A stretch of 64,000 nucleotides of DNA, from positions 55,667,174 through 55,731,173 of the forward strand of contig CM059975.1 in assembly GCA_030490835.1 (NCBI GenBank), in the 5' to 3' direction. A program made the position numbers and the translations under genes. This document shows positions 22,801-35,044 of this stretch, piece by piece. The notes beneath the pieces are model-generated. The model was given only the letters and a program-made list of their open reading frames with translations. It did not search any database and was not told the origin of the DNA. Numbering within the stretch: position 1 is the first letter of the stretch; the number at the start of each line of letters is the position of its first letter. This stretch comes from Annona cherimola (Eukaryota; Streptophyta; Magnoliopsida; Magnoliales; Annonaceae).

Positions 22801-25800
22801 AAGAAACCCCAGAAGAAGCACGAGGATTCGGAATTCGTTCGGATGCCATCCAGAATTGTTGCATTGAAAACAAGGAAAAGAGGGTCAAAGCGGAAGAAAT
22901 TAGGAGTGGCAGCCGCAAACGAGACCGCAACAGACCCCTGAGAAAAAAAATATTCTAGCCTACTACTGCGATGGGCCCCGAGGGACCGGTCTGGCATTGA
23001 CGAAATGGGGAGGAACGGAAGGGCGGTTATCAAATCGCCGCACCTAAACCATTGAAATTTGGAGAGATAAGAGTGGGTTCAAAGAAGAAATGTCAGATTT
23101 TCTTCAAGTTGTGAACTTAAGTGCTGAAAACGTAAAGCAATGACTATCGAAGCTTCAAGAGTTGAAAATTTCGAGAGGGATGAGCAGGATTTAGGTCGAC
23201 TCCAAGCTATTCTAAATCGAAAGGGTAATAGGGAAACTTGGGAGGGGAAATGAGAGTGGAGAGAAGGAATGCAGCTGGGAAATCGCATTTCGCAAGCAGT
23301 AGAGCCTTCGGAGACTGGAAAGAGCTGGTTCTAAGATCTCACGCGAATCAAAATCGAGCAGGAGAGCAAGAAGAACTTTAGCTTGGAAGAGAGCAGATCA
23401 AAAAGCCGAAAAGGAGGAAGGTGAGACGGAGGTGTAAGGCATGAAAAGCCGGCTGCTGGGTTTAGAGGATTTCGGCTGCAAATGGGTTTTCTGGAGTTTG
23501 GGGATGGTTTTTTTTATTGTAGCCAAAAATGGGAAAAATGCAGAGCTGTTGGAGCAAAGAAGAGAGGATTTTCCGAGGTGCTAATTGCTGTTGGTGCAGT
23601 CGTGGACTGCCGGTGTTGCAGAGATGAATCGATGAAGGTGCTTTGGTTGCAATGGGTTTTCTATTTTGCCGCAAGTTGGTGAGGTGCTCCAGGAATTGCT
23701 GTTTGTTATAATTTTATGGAAAATGGGGCAATGGAGGATGCGTCCGCTTGGTGGCATGACGTTGAAGACCGCATTGATGAAGCTTGGATGCTTGAGGCTT
23801 GGAGACGTTCGGTTTAAGCACTGATGCATTTTGCTGCTGTCGTACAAATGAGTGCCTTGGTCGGAGAAGACGAGTTGGAGGGAGAGAAATGCCGGGGGGA
23901 AAAAGGGTTATGGATGGACGCAAATCTCTTCTGGCCGGAGATTGAGGAGGTGATGCCGATTTTTGGTTTAGGACTGTTGCAATTAACTGCTGCAGGAAAA
24001 AAAAATGGGTGCCGGTTTGCCATGGCTGAATCGTGGCTGCCTGTTGCTTGATTTAGATTTTTGATTGAGTGGTTGGATTTTTAGACTGAAAAGAGGATTT
24101 AGTGCTGTTGGGATTTAGGCATTTTGCCTTAATGACGAGCTTGTGTTGAGCAGGCTATTGGGAAGGGCTGCCATGGAGTGCAGGTTTGATGAAGAGAACC
24201 GGAGCTGCTCTTGTTTGGAAATTAATGGTGGCTGCAATGCATTCGGTTCTGTTGCCTGAGTCGGTGACTGCAATTTGGAATTTCCAATTTGAAGCAATTC
24301 GCAAGTGCCGATTGGAGCAGGAAAGGGATGCTTGCTGAAATCGAAGCTAGTTGCAGCCGAAATTTGGGTTTTTTAATCGGGGCTAATTTTTTTTATTGCT
24401 GCCGGTAATTGCTGGAATTAAAAGGGCACGGGCAGCTTTTGCTTGATGGAGATAAAGAAAATGGCAACCATGGCTATCTTCGATTTGCTGGGAAGGGGCT
24501 CGCCGGATTCATGGGATTATTGGGCGAATGGATGAGCTGGTCGATTGACAAGTTGCCGGCTTTGGAGAAGACGGTGCTGAATCAAGCAGGCTCCTTGTTC
24601 TTTGCTCATCAATTCAATTGCAAGTTGCTGAAAATTACTGGTTTTTGAGAAGGCAACCATTGACGGTCAAATAGGAGAAGAAAGTGGAGATTGAAAGCTT
24701 GACTGGACAACCGTTGCTACTATGGCTGCCGATTTGGGGAAGATGGTGGAGCACCGAACTGGTGCTCCAGCGGTGTGCGGTTGTATGTACTCATGCAAAC
24801 AAAATCGTGGATTTAAATATTTAATTTAATTAATTTTTTTATCAAAATAATGTTAATAAGCTCGCGGAGGTTTTTAATTTACTTTTTAGTCTTTTTTATG
24901 TTTTACTATTATTATTATTTTTTATTATTTTATTATTATTAATATTTTTTATTTTTTTATTTTATCTTAAAATGTTGTGACAGTTTGCTTTATAACCACA
25001 TTCTAGATTATATTTACAACTGTATGTATGATTTTCCTAATTAGATGGTTTTGTTGTTTTTCCCAAATTATATTAATGCACTAATACATGTTAAACTTTT
25101 CTAGGGAATTGAGTCATAATTTTATATTTTCAAGAATGTTGCAAAATGACCCATTTTATAGCAAAATTAAAGATTTGATGAAAAATATAATTTTCACGAA
25201 ATTTCACTTAGAACATGCATTTAATTAATATTTTAATATTTACCAGCGTGCATTTAATATGAAATTAAATGAAAATTTTTAGACTTATCAATCCATGTAA
25301 ATTCTATTTGCTTGCATTTATTTAGTTTTCCAACCCATTTTCATAAATATTCATAACTCGTTTAATCTCCAAGTCGGGTATGCGTACTTTACACTTACGT
25401 ATCTCAATTATTCATTATGCCTCATATTTAATTCCCATATATTAATCTCAAATTTTGAGATTATCAAATCAGCAATGCATTTCATGTTTTTCCATCATAT
25501 TTTAACATATTTTTGCATTTTAATATTTTACATAATGCATTTATCATTTTATCATGTGCACTACTTCACATATGTACATCTAACAATGTCTAATTCATAT
25601 ATTTCTTAAAATTTTTCAAATCAACAACTTGTCCTCTAATTCAGCAAGTTTATACACTTCATTTAATACTTATTTAGTGCATTCTTACGAATTTTTAATC
25701 CGCAATTTTCAAAGTTCCAAAAATAGCAACTTTGACATCTGATTTCTACACTTTAAACGTCTCTTTTGATAATCCAACTTAAACAGATTTCTATCTACTT

Positions 25801-27668
25801 GATTCCACCAATTTATTCCAATTTTCTTACCCTAAATTCAATGAATTTTCACATATTTAAAATCCATATATAAGTTATTTGCAAAACAGCAACATTTTAT
25901 ACATGTATAGGGTACCCATTTACACCATTTGAAAGACCACTTCACACTCCCTTCAAAATCCGAATTTGGACAGTTCATACAAGGTCCCCTTTCACATCCA
26001 AAGTGTCCTATATTTAGGGTATTTTACCCTACAATTCACCCATAATTTATTTGAATCATTTCATATATCATTCTCAACATTTAAACGTGAATTTTGGGCA
26101 TTAGAAGAAACCCTAACTAACTTATCTTCTACATTTCATAATTCATGCTAAATTTCATATACATTCAACATCAAATCATGAATTATCATGTGATTGCAAA
26201 TAATTTCCCATTAAATATCCCAATTAAAATCATCATCAATCCTTATTAAAAGAATCATTATGAAACATATTCATATCTCATAAATTAAGTTAGAAAAACT
26301 AAATTAGAATCACTAAACTCAAGTCATATACTTACTTGTATTAAGTGCCACTTAACTTCCACTTCTCAAGCAAGCTTCCTCCACTTAACTCCTTCTTTTC
26401 TTTCCTTTTTCTTCACTTATTTTTGGGTTTGAAAATGATGAGAGAGCGGCGTGAGCTACTGCTGGAATGAAGGCTCAAAATACAGAAATTTTCTAAGTCC
26501 TCTTGATATGCATGGACGTCCCTTGCTTTTTATGCAATTAGCTGGAAATTTCCAACTAGTGGACCCCACATGCCACCTCATCTATGCTAATTCCAATGCA
26601 ATTCTATCCCCTTAGCTGACATGGCAACTTGTGGGCCATTTAAATTAATTTTTTCTTAATTAAAAAATTACTAATTATCCATTGCATTAAACCATCTCAA
26701 ATCTGTCCACCAGATCACGTCCACAATCAGCTGCTGTTTTCCAATTTTTTCAACGAATTTTGCAGCTTTTAAATGCACATTTATATTTCCTATTACCTAG
26801 GCTAATTATCTATGCATTTTGCCATTTTTTAAAAATTAAAAAAAATCATATTTTGGCCACTTGAACTGTGAAACCCCAACCTAAGGAGGATTTAATGTGT
26901 GCATTGAATATCTACATGTGACTTATATGTGAATTAAATAGAATTTTTGAATGATTTTAGAATTTTATGGTATTTTGAATTAGGGTTTCCATTGGAAACG
27001 GTAATTAAAACTTTAATCGCCGGAGCCCAAAGTGAGTCGGTATGACCCGAGGGGCTTAATGAGGATTTAATGGTGACAAGGTGTCATGAATAATCATGTT
27101 AATTACCATGATCTAATTTATGAAGATTAAAATGTAATTTTGGAATTTAGGTGAAAAATGATAGAAAATTCCTAACTTGACGCCTACAAGGCAGATTTCG
27201 ATGAAATTTGAAAGGTAAGCTCACGATGGTGGGTCCAATCTTATGAATGGATTGGATTAAGGGAATCATAATGGGATTATGGTGATAATTAATTATTTTT
27301 ATTCCCAAATCCAAAAGATAAATTCAAGTGGTCATAACTTGACGTAGAAACGTCGGATTGAGATGAAATTTCAAACGATGGAATAAAATTATGAAATCTA
27401 TGAGATGAATGGAATGGATTAAGCTAATTATCATGAAAATTTAGTTTCTTGGAGAGCAAGTAACAAGTTGCTTAAGAGCTAAGTAAAGAAGGACAATTGT
27501 GGACAAGTGGACGGTTGTGATTAAAACAAATTTTTGTTTTTTCAAAAAAGGTAAAAAGTGAATATACTTGGCTGTGAGTTCACCAGCACATAAGTGGAGA
27601 TAAGCATGCATTCAATGGCTGTGGAAAATGCAGCAACAAGTGGGGCCCATAGCTGGAAATTCCAGCTC

Positions 27669-27843
27669 TATAAGGGGGATAATCGGTCATGTGGAAATGA
27701 GATGTTGGAAAATATTTTCTAAGTGCTGAAACTTGCACCCCAAGGCAGCAACTCACGTCCAGATCTAGAGCCAGCAAAGAAGGAAGAAAAATAAGGAAAA
27801 GAAAAGGGAAAAGGAGGGATTACCAATTTAATCAAGTAAGTAT
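27669..27843 (+). promoter_or_regulatory. Putative promoter, leader exon and splice donor in G
   Basis: CTCTATAAGGGGG is followed by about 130 bases of increasingly purine-rich sequence (AAGAAGGAAG and AGGAAAAGAAAAGGG) and then AATCAAGTAAGTATATG with GT at 27836-27837. The 3' LTR of G repeats all of it (TATAAG about 31984, donor about 32152). The start site is inferred. Confidence 0.45.
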
Positions 27844-29094
27844 ATGATTATCTTGATTTTATGCCTCAAATCTGGAAGTTATATGATGTTGTAAACTAAA
27901 ATACGAACGGAATAGTAAATGGATTAATTTTAGCATGAATATTTTTGGGAAGAATAACTATTCGGTGATTAAGGAACGAAAAAATTTTTAGATTAAAAGG
28001 ATAAGCCAGTTGCAAATTAAAAATCCGAGAATATCAACCCGAACAGGGTTGTACGGGTGGCAGGATCAGCTGCACCAAAGGAATTTTAATAATTTTTATA
28101 CAAGCAATTTGGAGCTAAAAATTTTAATAGATATATAATATATATTGATAATCACACAAATAAAATAAAAATTAGGTTTTTATGGGTATAAATATATCCC
28201 ATAATTAACATCATTCAGGCTGTCTAAATATGGATTCTGCTGTCCAGCAAGGTAAAAATACCAAAATAAATATAAATTCTTAATTTTTTGTATTGGAAAT
28301 ATTTATTTTGGTTAATTCATATATTTATTAAGGTATGGTAGAAATTTCAGATCAAAAATACTTGATTTGATATTAATTCAAGATTTTGAGAATTCAGTAC
28401 GCCTAATTTCTGCATATGTGAATAGTTGGAGATAACAATCAAAAAGAAATATGAAACCTATGTAGAAATAATCCAAATTGATATATATATGTTAATACCC
28501 TAAATTTGGATTAAGAAAAGTGCAATTATTTGCTGAAAATTCGAATTTATTGAACTGCTTAGGGTTATGTGTCAAGAGACACGTTAAATGGGTAAAAAAT
28601 GGGTTCCAAAGTTGCTGTTTTGGAGGCCTATGATTAGTGGATTTAAATTCCATAAAAATTTTCTAAGTACAGTGGTAATTAAGGATAATTATCATGCAGA
28701 AATGTGGATTAAATTTCTGACTTGAAAATTTTTATGAAATGCCTCATATATGTGTTGCCAAGTGGGCATATGTGAAAGGATAGACATGCATAAGTGAATT
28801 TTTTAAAATGAGCAAGGATGTGTGAATTTTGGAAAAGGAGTGAAAAATGGCTTAAGAAAGGTAATGTGCCATTAAATAATATTTATTAGATGATTATTAT
28901 GTGATTGAATGATTACCCTACTTAGGGGACTAAATGTGTTGTGTAGTAGCCCATGTAATGCACAAGCATGTGCTATACGGGCATAACGACTTGAGAAGTC
29001 GAAGGAATCATGTATGTTAATGAAAATGGGTTGGAAAACTGAGTTGAATTCAAGCAAAGGAAATATACGAATGTTATATCATTCTTATATGTAT

Positions 29095-29150
29095 AGGCAA
29101 AGACAAAGGGATAAGCGAAACGGAAAGCTAAGCAAGTGAGGTAAGCAAGT
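29095..29150 (+). other. Mini-exon-like block in G 5' LTR
   Basis: A T-rich ATCATTCTTATATGTATAG precedes a 44-nt block (29097-29140) of mostly A and G, then GTAAGCAAGT. The 3' LTR copy (33549-33586) is 38 nt after a 6-base deletion but keeps the same borders. Confidence 0.5.
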
Positions 29151-30267
29151 AGCTTTCTAAATGATTTTGGTTTTCATTACAAGGTATTTAAGGATGGTCA
29201 TTCCTTGTTTATATGTGTATTGAAATGTTTATTTCTATTGAAATAAATGATTGCTTATGGTTTCGCAATTATGCTTGAAATGTGATGAAATATGAATTTA
29301 TATGATGTTTCATTGAAATGATGTTTCAAAATGGATGGTGCAAAGAATTTTCTATATGAGAATGACAAGTTCCATGTGTAAGGGGGTATATGATGCCGGG
29401 GTGACTAAAAGTCATGCATGAAATGGAAATCAAATAGGCTAGTCGAGGTAGTAAGTGGACAAGGAGTCCCCCTTGACGTTGCCAAGTCGGTAGGTCTGGT
29501 GCCAAGGATGGAAAGGATCATGCTATGAAAGAGTGTTCCCCGTGCTAGCGTACCATCACATGAAGGATAACGTCATCAATGAAAATGATGAATTTGCACA
29601 TCCAATGTTTATGAAATGTTTACGAATGGTTTACGTGAATGGTTTTCATGAAATGTTTATGCAAGTTTTATGAAAAAGTTTCTGCTTCGCAGGTAATTGA
29701 TCACTTGCTAAGTGTCTTTACTGAATGGAGGGAAATATTTTTAAAGAATGTTTCTTTCAAAATGAATTGCATGAAAACCCTAAGCTTGCTTATTGAGTTG
29801 AATTTCAACTCACGTTTTGTTTTCCAAACCCATAGACAGGTGAAAGGAAGGAGGCAAGGAGCACAGGTGGAGATTCAAGGATGAACGAATTTCCATGAGT
29901 ACCTGTATATGAACTTATGAATGTTAACAATTAAATTATTATTCAATGTTGTAGAAGGATTATGTTATGTTTTATGCCTATGGATTGACAAAATTTTTTT
30001 ATTAGGTAAATGCTAAGGCATGAAATATCATGATATGGTTAAGTATGAAGATTATGAGATGACATGTGTAACTCTCAAATGATATAATGGCCTAAAATGG
30101 TATTTGATGGAAATAGAATGTATAAATGATATAAAATCCTAAGAAATTAGGATTAAGTGGATAAATATCCGTTAAAACCCGTCGTGTGACCGGGCAACAA
30201 TCCTGATCACGTTTACCAGTCGAACGATCTTGAGGTAAGGTTGTGATGCTTGGTCTGGGGCGTTGCA

Positions 30268-31181
30268 AGCAATGGTATCAGAGCATGGACTGGTAAATAG
30301 GCGTGGAAAAGTTTAAGTGTAATGATTAAATATCATATGCATGATTTTATGATGATAGTAGTGAAATTTATGATGATGAATAATATCACATGATTGTGAT
30401 TGTGTGAATTGGCATGTTAAGATGCTAAGATTTTGTTTTATGAGTGGATGCTTTGACAATGAGCACAATATGATTAGTTATGAGGATATAACTATCTGTA
30501 AGGATTTTGAATGCATAAAATGTATGCATGTGATATGATAACTATGTTTATGAGATTAGAACATATGTCTATGTGACAAGATGATAAGTATGTGATTGAG
30601 ATGATAGCTATGAGATGAGATGAAATTTATGTGAACAGATGATAAGCTATATCTATGTTATATGATAGGTATGATACCACAAAAGTTGGTATCAGATGTT
30701 ATGTTTGTAATCAGCTAGGGCACATCGCCCGAATTGTCCAAATACGGTACAAACGTTGCAAAGGCAAGGAAGATCCGCTCAGTAAAGGTTAATAGAAGCA
30801 GCTAACCGACAGGTTACCTCTACAAACCTGGTACATGTGCATGGAGTCACGAGAGCAAGAGGATGAGGTGGTTACAGGTATGGATTAAATTTTAGAAAGT
30901 TTGGCAATGGCCTTGATTGATTTTGATGATAATCATTTAGTCATAAATTGCCAATACATAACTACGCATGCACTGCCTGTAGAGGAGACCGATAATATAA
31001 TATAGATGAAATTCTTTATAAGTAGGTTAGCTATGATTAATTAAATTTTTTGATGTTTAATGAGACAAATATTCTAAAAGCAAGAATATTTGGAAACTAA
31101 GAGAAGAAGTAGAAAGGGAATACCCGATTAATTAAAGAATAAACGGTTTCGGGACGAAACCAGTTATAAGGGAGGGAGGAT
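30268..31181 (+). pseudogene. Element G internal region: PBS, gag-protease remnant, PPT
   Basis: TGGTATCAGAGC at 30273-30284 is an exact initiator tRNA-Met primer site. A leader with many ATGATNNGATA words follows. Around 30700-30980 a degraded piece of the last gag zinc knuckle (CNQLGHIA) and of protease (the THALPVEE-like segment after the active site) can be read in several frames with stops. PPT GGGAGGGAGGAT ends at 31181. Gag proper, RT, RNase H and integrase are missing, apparently by an internal deletion joining protease to the 3' end. Confidence 0.8.
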
Positions 31182-33978
31182 TGTGAAACCCCAACCTAAG
31201 GAGGATTTAATGTGTGCATTGAATATGTACATGTGACTTATATGTGAATTAAATGGAATTTTTGAATGATTTTAGAATTTTATGGTATTTTGAATTAGGG
31301 TTTCCATTGGAAACGATGATTAAAAATTTAGTTGCCAGAGCCCCAAGTGAGTCGGTATGACCCGAGGGGCTTTATGAGGATTTAATGGTGACAAGGTGTT
31401 ATGAATAATCATGTTAATTACTATAATTTAATTTATGGAGATTAAAGTGTAATTTTGGAATTAAGGTGAAAAATGATAGAAAATTCATAACTTGATGCCT
31501 ACAAGGCGGATTTCGATGAAATTTGAATGGTAAGCTCACGATGGTGGGCCCGATATTATGAATGGATTGGATTAAGGGAATCATGATGGGATTAGGGTGA
31601 TAATTAATTATTTTTATTCCCAAATCCAAAAGATAAATTCAAGTGGTCATAACTTGACGTAGAAACGTCGGATTGAGATGAAATTTGAAACGATGGAATA
31701 AAATTATGAAATCTATGAGATGAATGTAATGGATTAAGCTAATTATCATGAAAAGTTAGTTTCTTGGAGAGAAAGTAACAAGTTGCTTAAGAGCTAAGTA
31801 AAGAAGGGCAATTGTGGACAAGTGGACGGTTGTGATTAAAACAAATTTTTGTTTTTTCAAAAAAGGTAAAAAGTGAATTTACTTGGCTGTGAGTTCACCA
31901 GCACATAAGTGGAGATAATCATGCATTCAATGGCTGTGGAAAATGCAGCAACAAGTGGGGCCCATAATTGGAAATTCCAGCTCTATAAGGGGGATAATCG
32001 GTCATGTGGAAATGAGATGTTGGAAAATATTTTCTAAGTGCTGAAACTTGCACCCCAAGGCAACAGCTCACGTCCAGCTCTACAGCCAGCAAAGAAGGAA
32101 GAAAAATAAGGAAAAGAAAAGGGAAAAGGAGGGATTACCCATTTAATCAAGTAAGTATATGATTATCTTGATTTTATGCCTCAAATCTGGAAGTTATATG
32201 ATCTTGTTAAATAAAATACGAACGGAATAGTAAATGGATGAATTGTAGCATGAAGAGTTTTAGAAAGTATAATTATATGGTGATTAAGGAAAGAACCAAT
32301 TTTCAGCTTAAAAGGATAAGCCAGTTTCAAATTAAAAATCCAAGAATATCAACCCAAACAGGGTTGTACTGGTGGCAGGATCAGCTGCACCAAAGGAGTT
32401 TTAATAATTTTTATACAAAGAATTTGGAGCTGAAAAGTTTACAGGATATATAAGACATATCTAGTATCACAATAATAAATATAAAAATTAGGTTTTTATG
32501 GGTATAAATATACCCCATAATTAACGTCATTCAGGCTGTCTGAATATTTATTCTACTGTCCAGCAAGGTAATAATACCAAAATAAATATAAATTATTAAT
32601 TTTTTGTGCAGAAAATATTTATTTTGGTTAATTAATATATTTATTAAGGTATGGTAGAAATTTCAGATCAAAAATATTTGATTTGATATTAATTCAAGAT
32701 TTTGAGAATTCAGTACGCCTGATTTCAGCATATGTGGATAGTTGGAGAAACAAATAAAAACAAATATGAAACATATGTAGAAATAATCCAAATTTATCTA
32801 TATATATATATATATATTTTAATACCCTAAATTTGGATTAATAAAAGTTGGATTATTTGCTGAAAATTCGAATTTATTGAACTGCTTAGGGTTATGTGTC
32901 AAGAGACACGTTAAATGGGTTCCAAAGTTGCTGTTTTGGAGGCCTATGATTAGTGGATTTAAATTCCATAAAAATACCATAAGTACAGTGGTAATTAATG
33001 ATAATTATCATGCAGAAATGTGGATTAAATTTCTGACTTGGGAAATTTTATGAAATGCCTCATATATGTGTTGCCAAGTGGGCATATGTGAAAGGATGGA
33101 CATGCATAAGTGGCAAATGACCTATGTAATTTGGTTTTGAGAAAAAATGCATGAAAATATGATAAATTTTTTGAATATATTTCTGTTTAGAATGACATGA
33201 TGTTAATCTCAAATTTTGAGATTAATTAATGAGGCTTAAGGCAACAACAAGTGCTTAAAATGAGCAAGGATGTGTGAATTTTGGAAAAGGAGTGAAAAAT
33301 GGATTAAGAAAGGTAATGAGCCATTAAATAATATTTATTGGATGATTATTATGTGATTGAATGATTACCCTACTTAGGAGACTAAATGTGATGTGTAGTA
33401 GCCCATGTAATGCACAAGCATTTGCTATACGGGCATAACGACTTGAGAAGTCGAAGGAATCATGTATGTTAATAAAAATGGGTTGGAAAACTGAGTTGAA
33501 TGCAAGAAAAGGAAATATATGAATGTTATATCATTCTTATATGTATAGGCAAAGGAATAAGCGAAACGGAAAGCTAAGCAAGCGAAGTAAGCAAACAACT
33601 TTCTAAATGATTTTGGTTTTCATTACAAGGTATTTAAGGATGGTCATTCCTTGTTTATATGTGTATTGAAATAAATGATTGCTTATGGTTTCATAATTAT
33701 GCTTGAAATGTGATGAAACATGAATTTATATGATGTTTCATTGAAATGATGTTTCAAAAGGGATGGTCCAAAGAATTCTCTACATGAGAATGACAAGTTC
33801 CATGTGTAAGGGGGTATATGATACCGGGGTGACTAAAAGTCATGCATGAAATGGAAATCAAATAGGCTAGTCGAGCTAGTAAGTGGACAAGAAGTCCCCC
33901 TTGACATTGCGAAGTCGGTAGGTCCGGCGCCAAGGATGGAAAGGATCATGCTATGAAAGAGTGTTCCCCGTGCTAGCT
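31182..33978 (+). repeat. Element G 3' LTR, truncated
   Basis: It starts TGTGAAACCCCAACC and stays close to the 5' LTR until CCCCGTGCTAGC (about 33977), about 2.8 kb of the 3.4 kb. The 5' LTR lacks about 90 bases present here near 33110-33260, seen as a jump near 28800. It holds a (TA)n run at 32799-32818. Confidence 0.9.
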
Positions 33979-35004
33979 TTACGTAGTGTAGGGCATTTAG
34001 GGTCATTTTAGCTTAATAAAAAAAATTATAAAATATGCATAGAGCTGCCAAACCGTCCACATAATCAATGGAATATGTTGCTGTCCATTTTCCTTTTCCC
34101 ATTCAACCGTCTAGATCAGCACCTATTAAATCCGATTTTTCACTTTAATTTAATGCAAAATTATCCCCATTAATTCATAGTTGACTTTAGTTATTTATTT
34201 TATTAAAAGATATTTCATCAAATGCAACTATATGGCTGTTTGCACGTTCTTAGCTACCACCTACTCCATGCTCCTTTTGAACCATTTAATTATGCATTTA
34301 ATTAAGAGATAATTGCAGGGATTTTATAATTTTTAGAAATTCATAAAATACCCTACAAATTACCCCCTCTTGACACCTCAAATTTGTCTTTATTCATTTG
34401 ATTATTCTATATATTTTTAACATAAATGCTATTCACTTTTTGGTTTGAAAAGTCAAAATCTCTAATCAAAATTTTGTGCAAGCTTAATCCCTTAATCATT
34501 TGCATGATCAAATCCTTTCAAAACCTTGATTTCATAATTTTAGCCGTCCATTTCAAATTTCATCTTAATCCGATCTTTCTAGCCCAAGTTATGATCATTT
34601 TAAGTTTTGAACGGTGATGAACAATTTTCATCAAAATTTTCATAATTTAATTTTCCCATATGATTAAGCACAAAATTATGTGCTTCCCCCTCAATTTTTA
34701 CCTTAATCCGTCGTACGGTCATCAAGTCATGAATTTTTTCAATATTTACTCAACTTGGCTTTATAATTAGCCTCCAAATTTAATTAAATTTTTCATGACA
34801 TGCTAATATTTATCCATTCTCATTATTATATTTCAATCATATTAAACCACATTGTCTTCAATTAGTAAATTTAAACAACATTCACACAAATGACCTAACT
34901 GTAAAAATCTTAAAAATTGCAAATACTTCAATTATGAATACATTATTCATACATAAATCATTTAATAGCATTTACATGATTTCTACTCGAATTAGGGTTT
35001 CACA

Positions 35005-35044
35005 ATCCTCCCCCCCTTATAATAGGTTTCGTTCCGAAACCGTC
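35005..35044 (-). promoter_or_regulatory. Element A polypurine tract
   Basis: On the minus strand the sequence AAGGGGGGGGAGGAT directly precedes the 3' LTR start TGTGAAACCC. It is preceded by the GTTTCGGAACGAAACC palindrome-like word also seen at 31146-31161 in G. It primes plus-strand DNA synthesis. Confidence 0.85.

Larger units (their letters stand above)
21855..25290 (-). mobile_element. Solo LTR F, Athila/Tat-type gypsy
   Basis: The 3436-bp insert has ends TGGTGCGCACCA (21855) and GACTTATCA (25290), so it reads TGATAAGTC...CACCA on the minus strand, with perfect TSD ATCCA (21850-21854 and 25291-25295). The 3' end on that strand has the words CTGTGGATTCAACCCGACTC and TATTCTACACTATCACCCGC. 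These resemble the matching end of Athila LTR K (57652-57715), which suggests the Athila/Tat branch. No second copy of its end is seen inside, so it is a solo LTR. Its middle (22500-24780) has higher GC than its surroundings and no recognised gene. Confidence 0.8.
26867..30267 (+). repeat. Element G 5' LTR
   Basis: It runs from TGTGAAACCCCAACC to GGGGCGTTGCA, 3401 bp. It carries TATAAG (27669), a leader donor (27836), a mini-exon block (29097-29140), the AAGGATGGTCATTCC block (29192), the AATGGAGGGAAAT block (29733), GCTTGCTTATTGAG (29785) and the U5 block (30180-30267). Long frames here are not genes. Confidence 0.93.
26867..33978 (+). mobile_element. Element G: forward short-bodied Tekay derivative, 3' end truncated
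   Basis: The 5' LTR (26867-30267), PBS (30273), a 0.9-kb internal remnant, PPT (31170-31181) and 3' LTR (31182 to about 33978) are all present in forward order. It sits in the 3' LTR of A after TTGAAC (26861-26866). The 3' LTR stops about 600 bases early and A resumes about 115 bases further on, so no TSD survives. RT and integrase are wholly absent. Mobilisation would have needed proteins from another element. Confidence 0.9.
20728..35004 (-). repeat. Element A 3' LTR, split by F and G
   Basis: The surviving parts are 20728-21854, 25291-26866 and about 33979-35004. They align in order with the 5' LTR (45191-46317, 46319 to about 49826, and about 49943-50927). Against that LTR it lacks about 115 bases at the right edge of G and about 110 bases near 26192, where the 5' LTR has extra sequence (49036-49145). 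First base changes (TATGGAG for TGTGGCG) lie at its outer end. No gene is present. Confidence 0.88.

Noticed and set aside
22502..24648. Several overlapping frames in the GC-richer middle of F
   Set aside because: They occur in many frames on both strands without conserved domains; only a 50-codon segment (22618-22800) looked coding-like.
30268..30290. tRNA gene fragments at TGGTATCAGAGC and TGGTGCCGCTGCCGGGGA
   Set aside because: They are primer binding sites next to LTR ends; no cloverleaf surrounds them.
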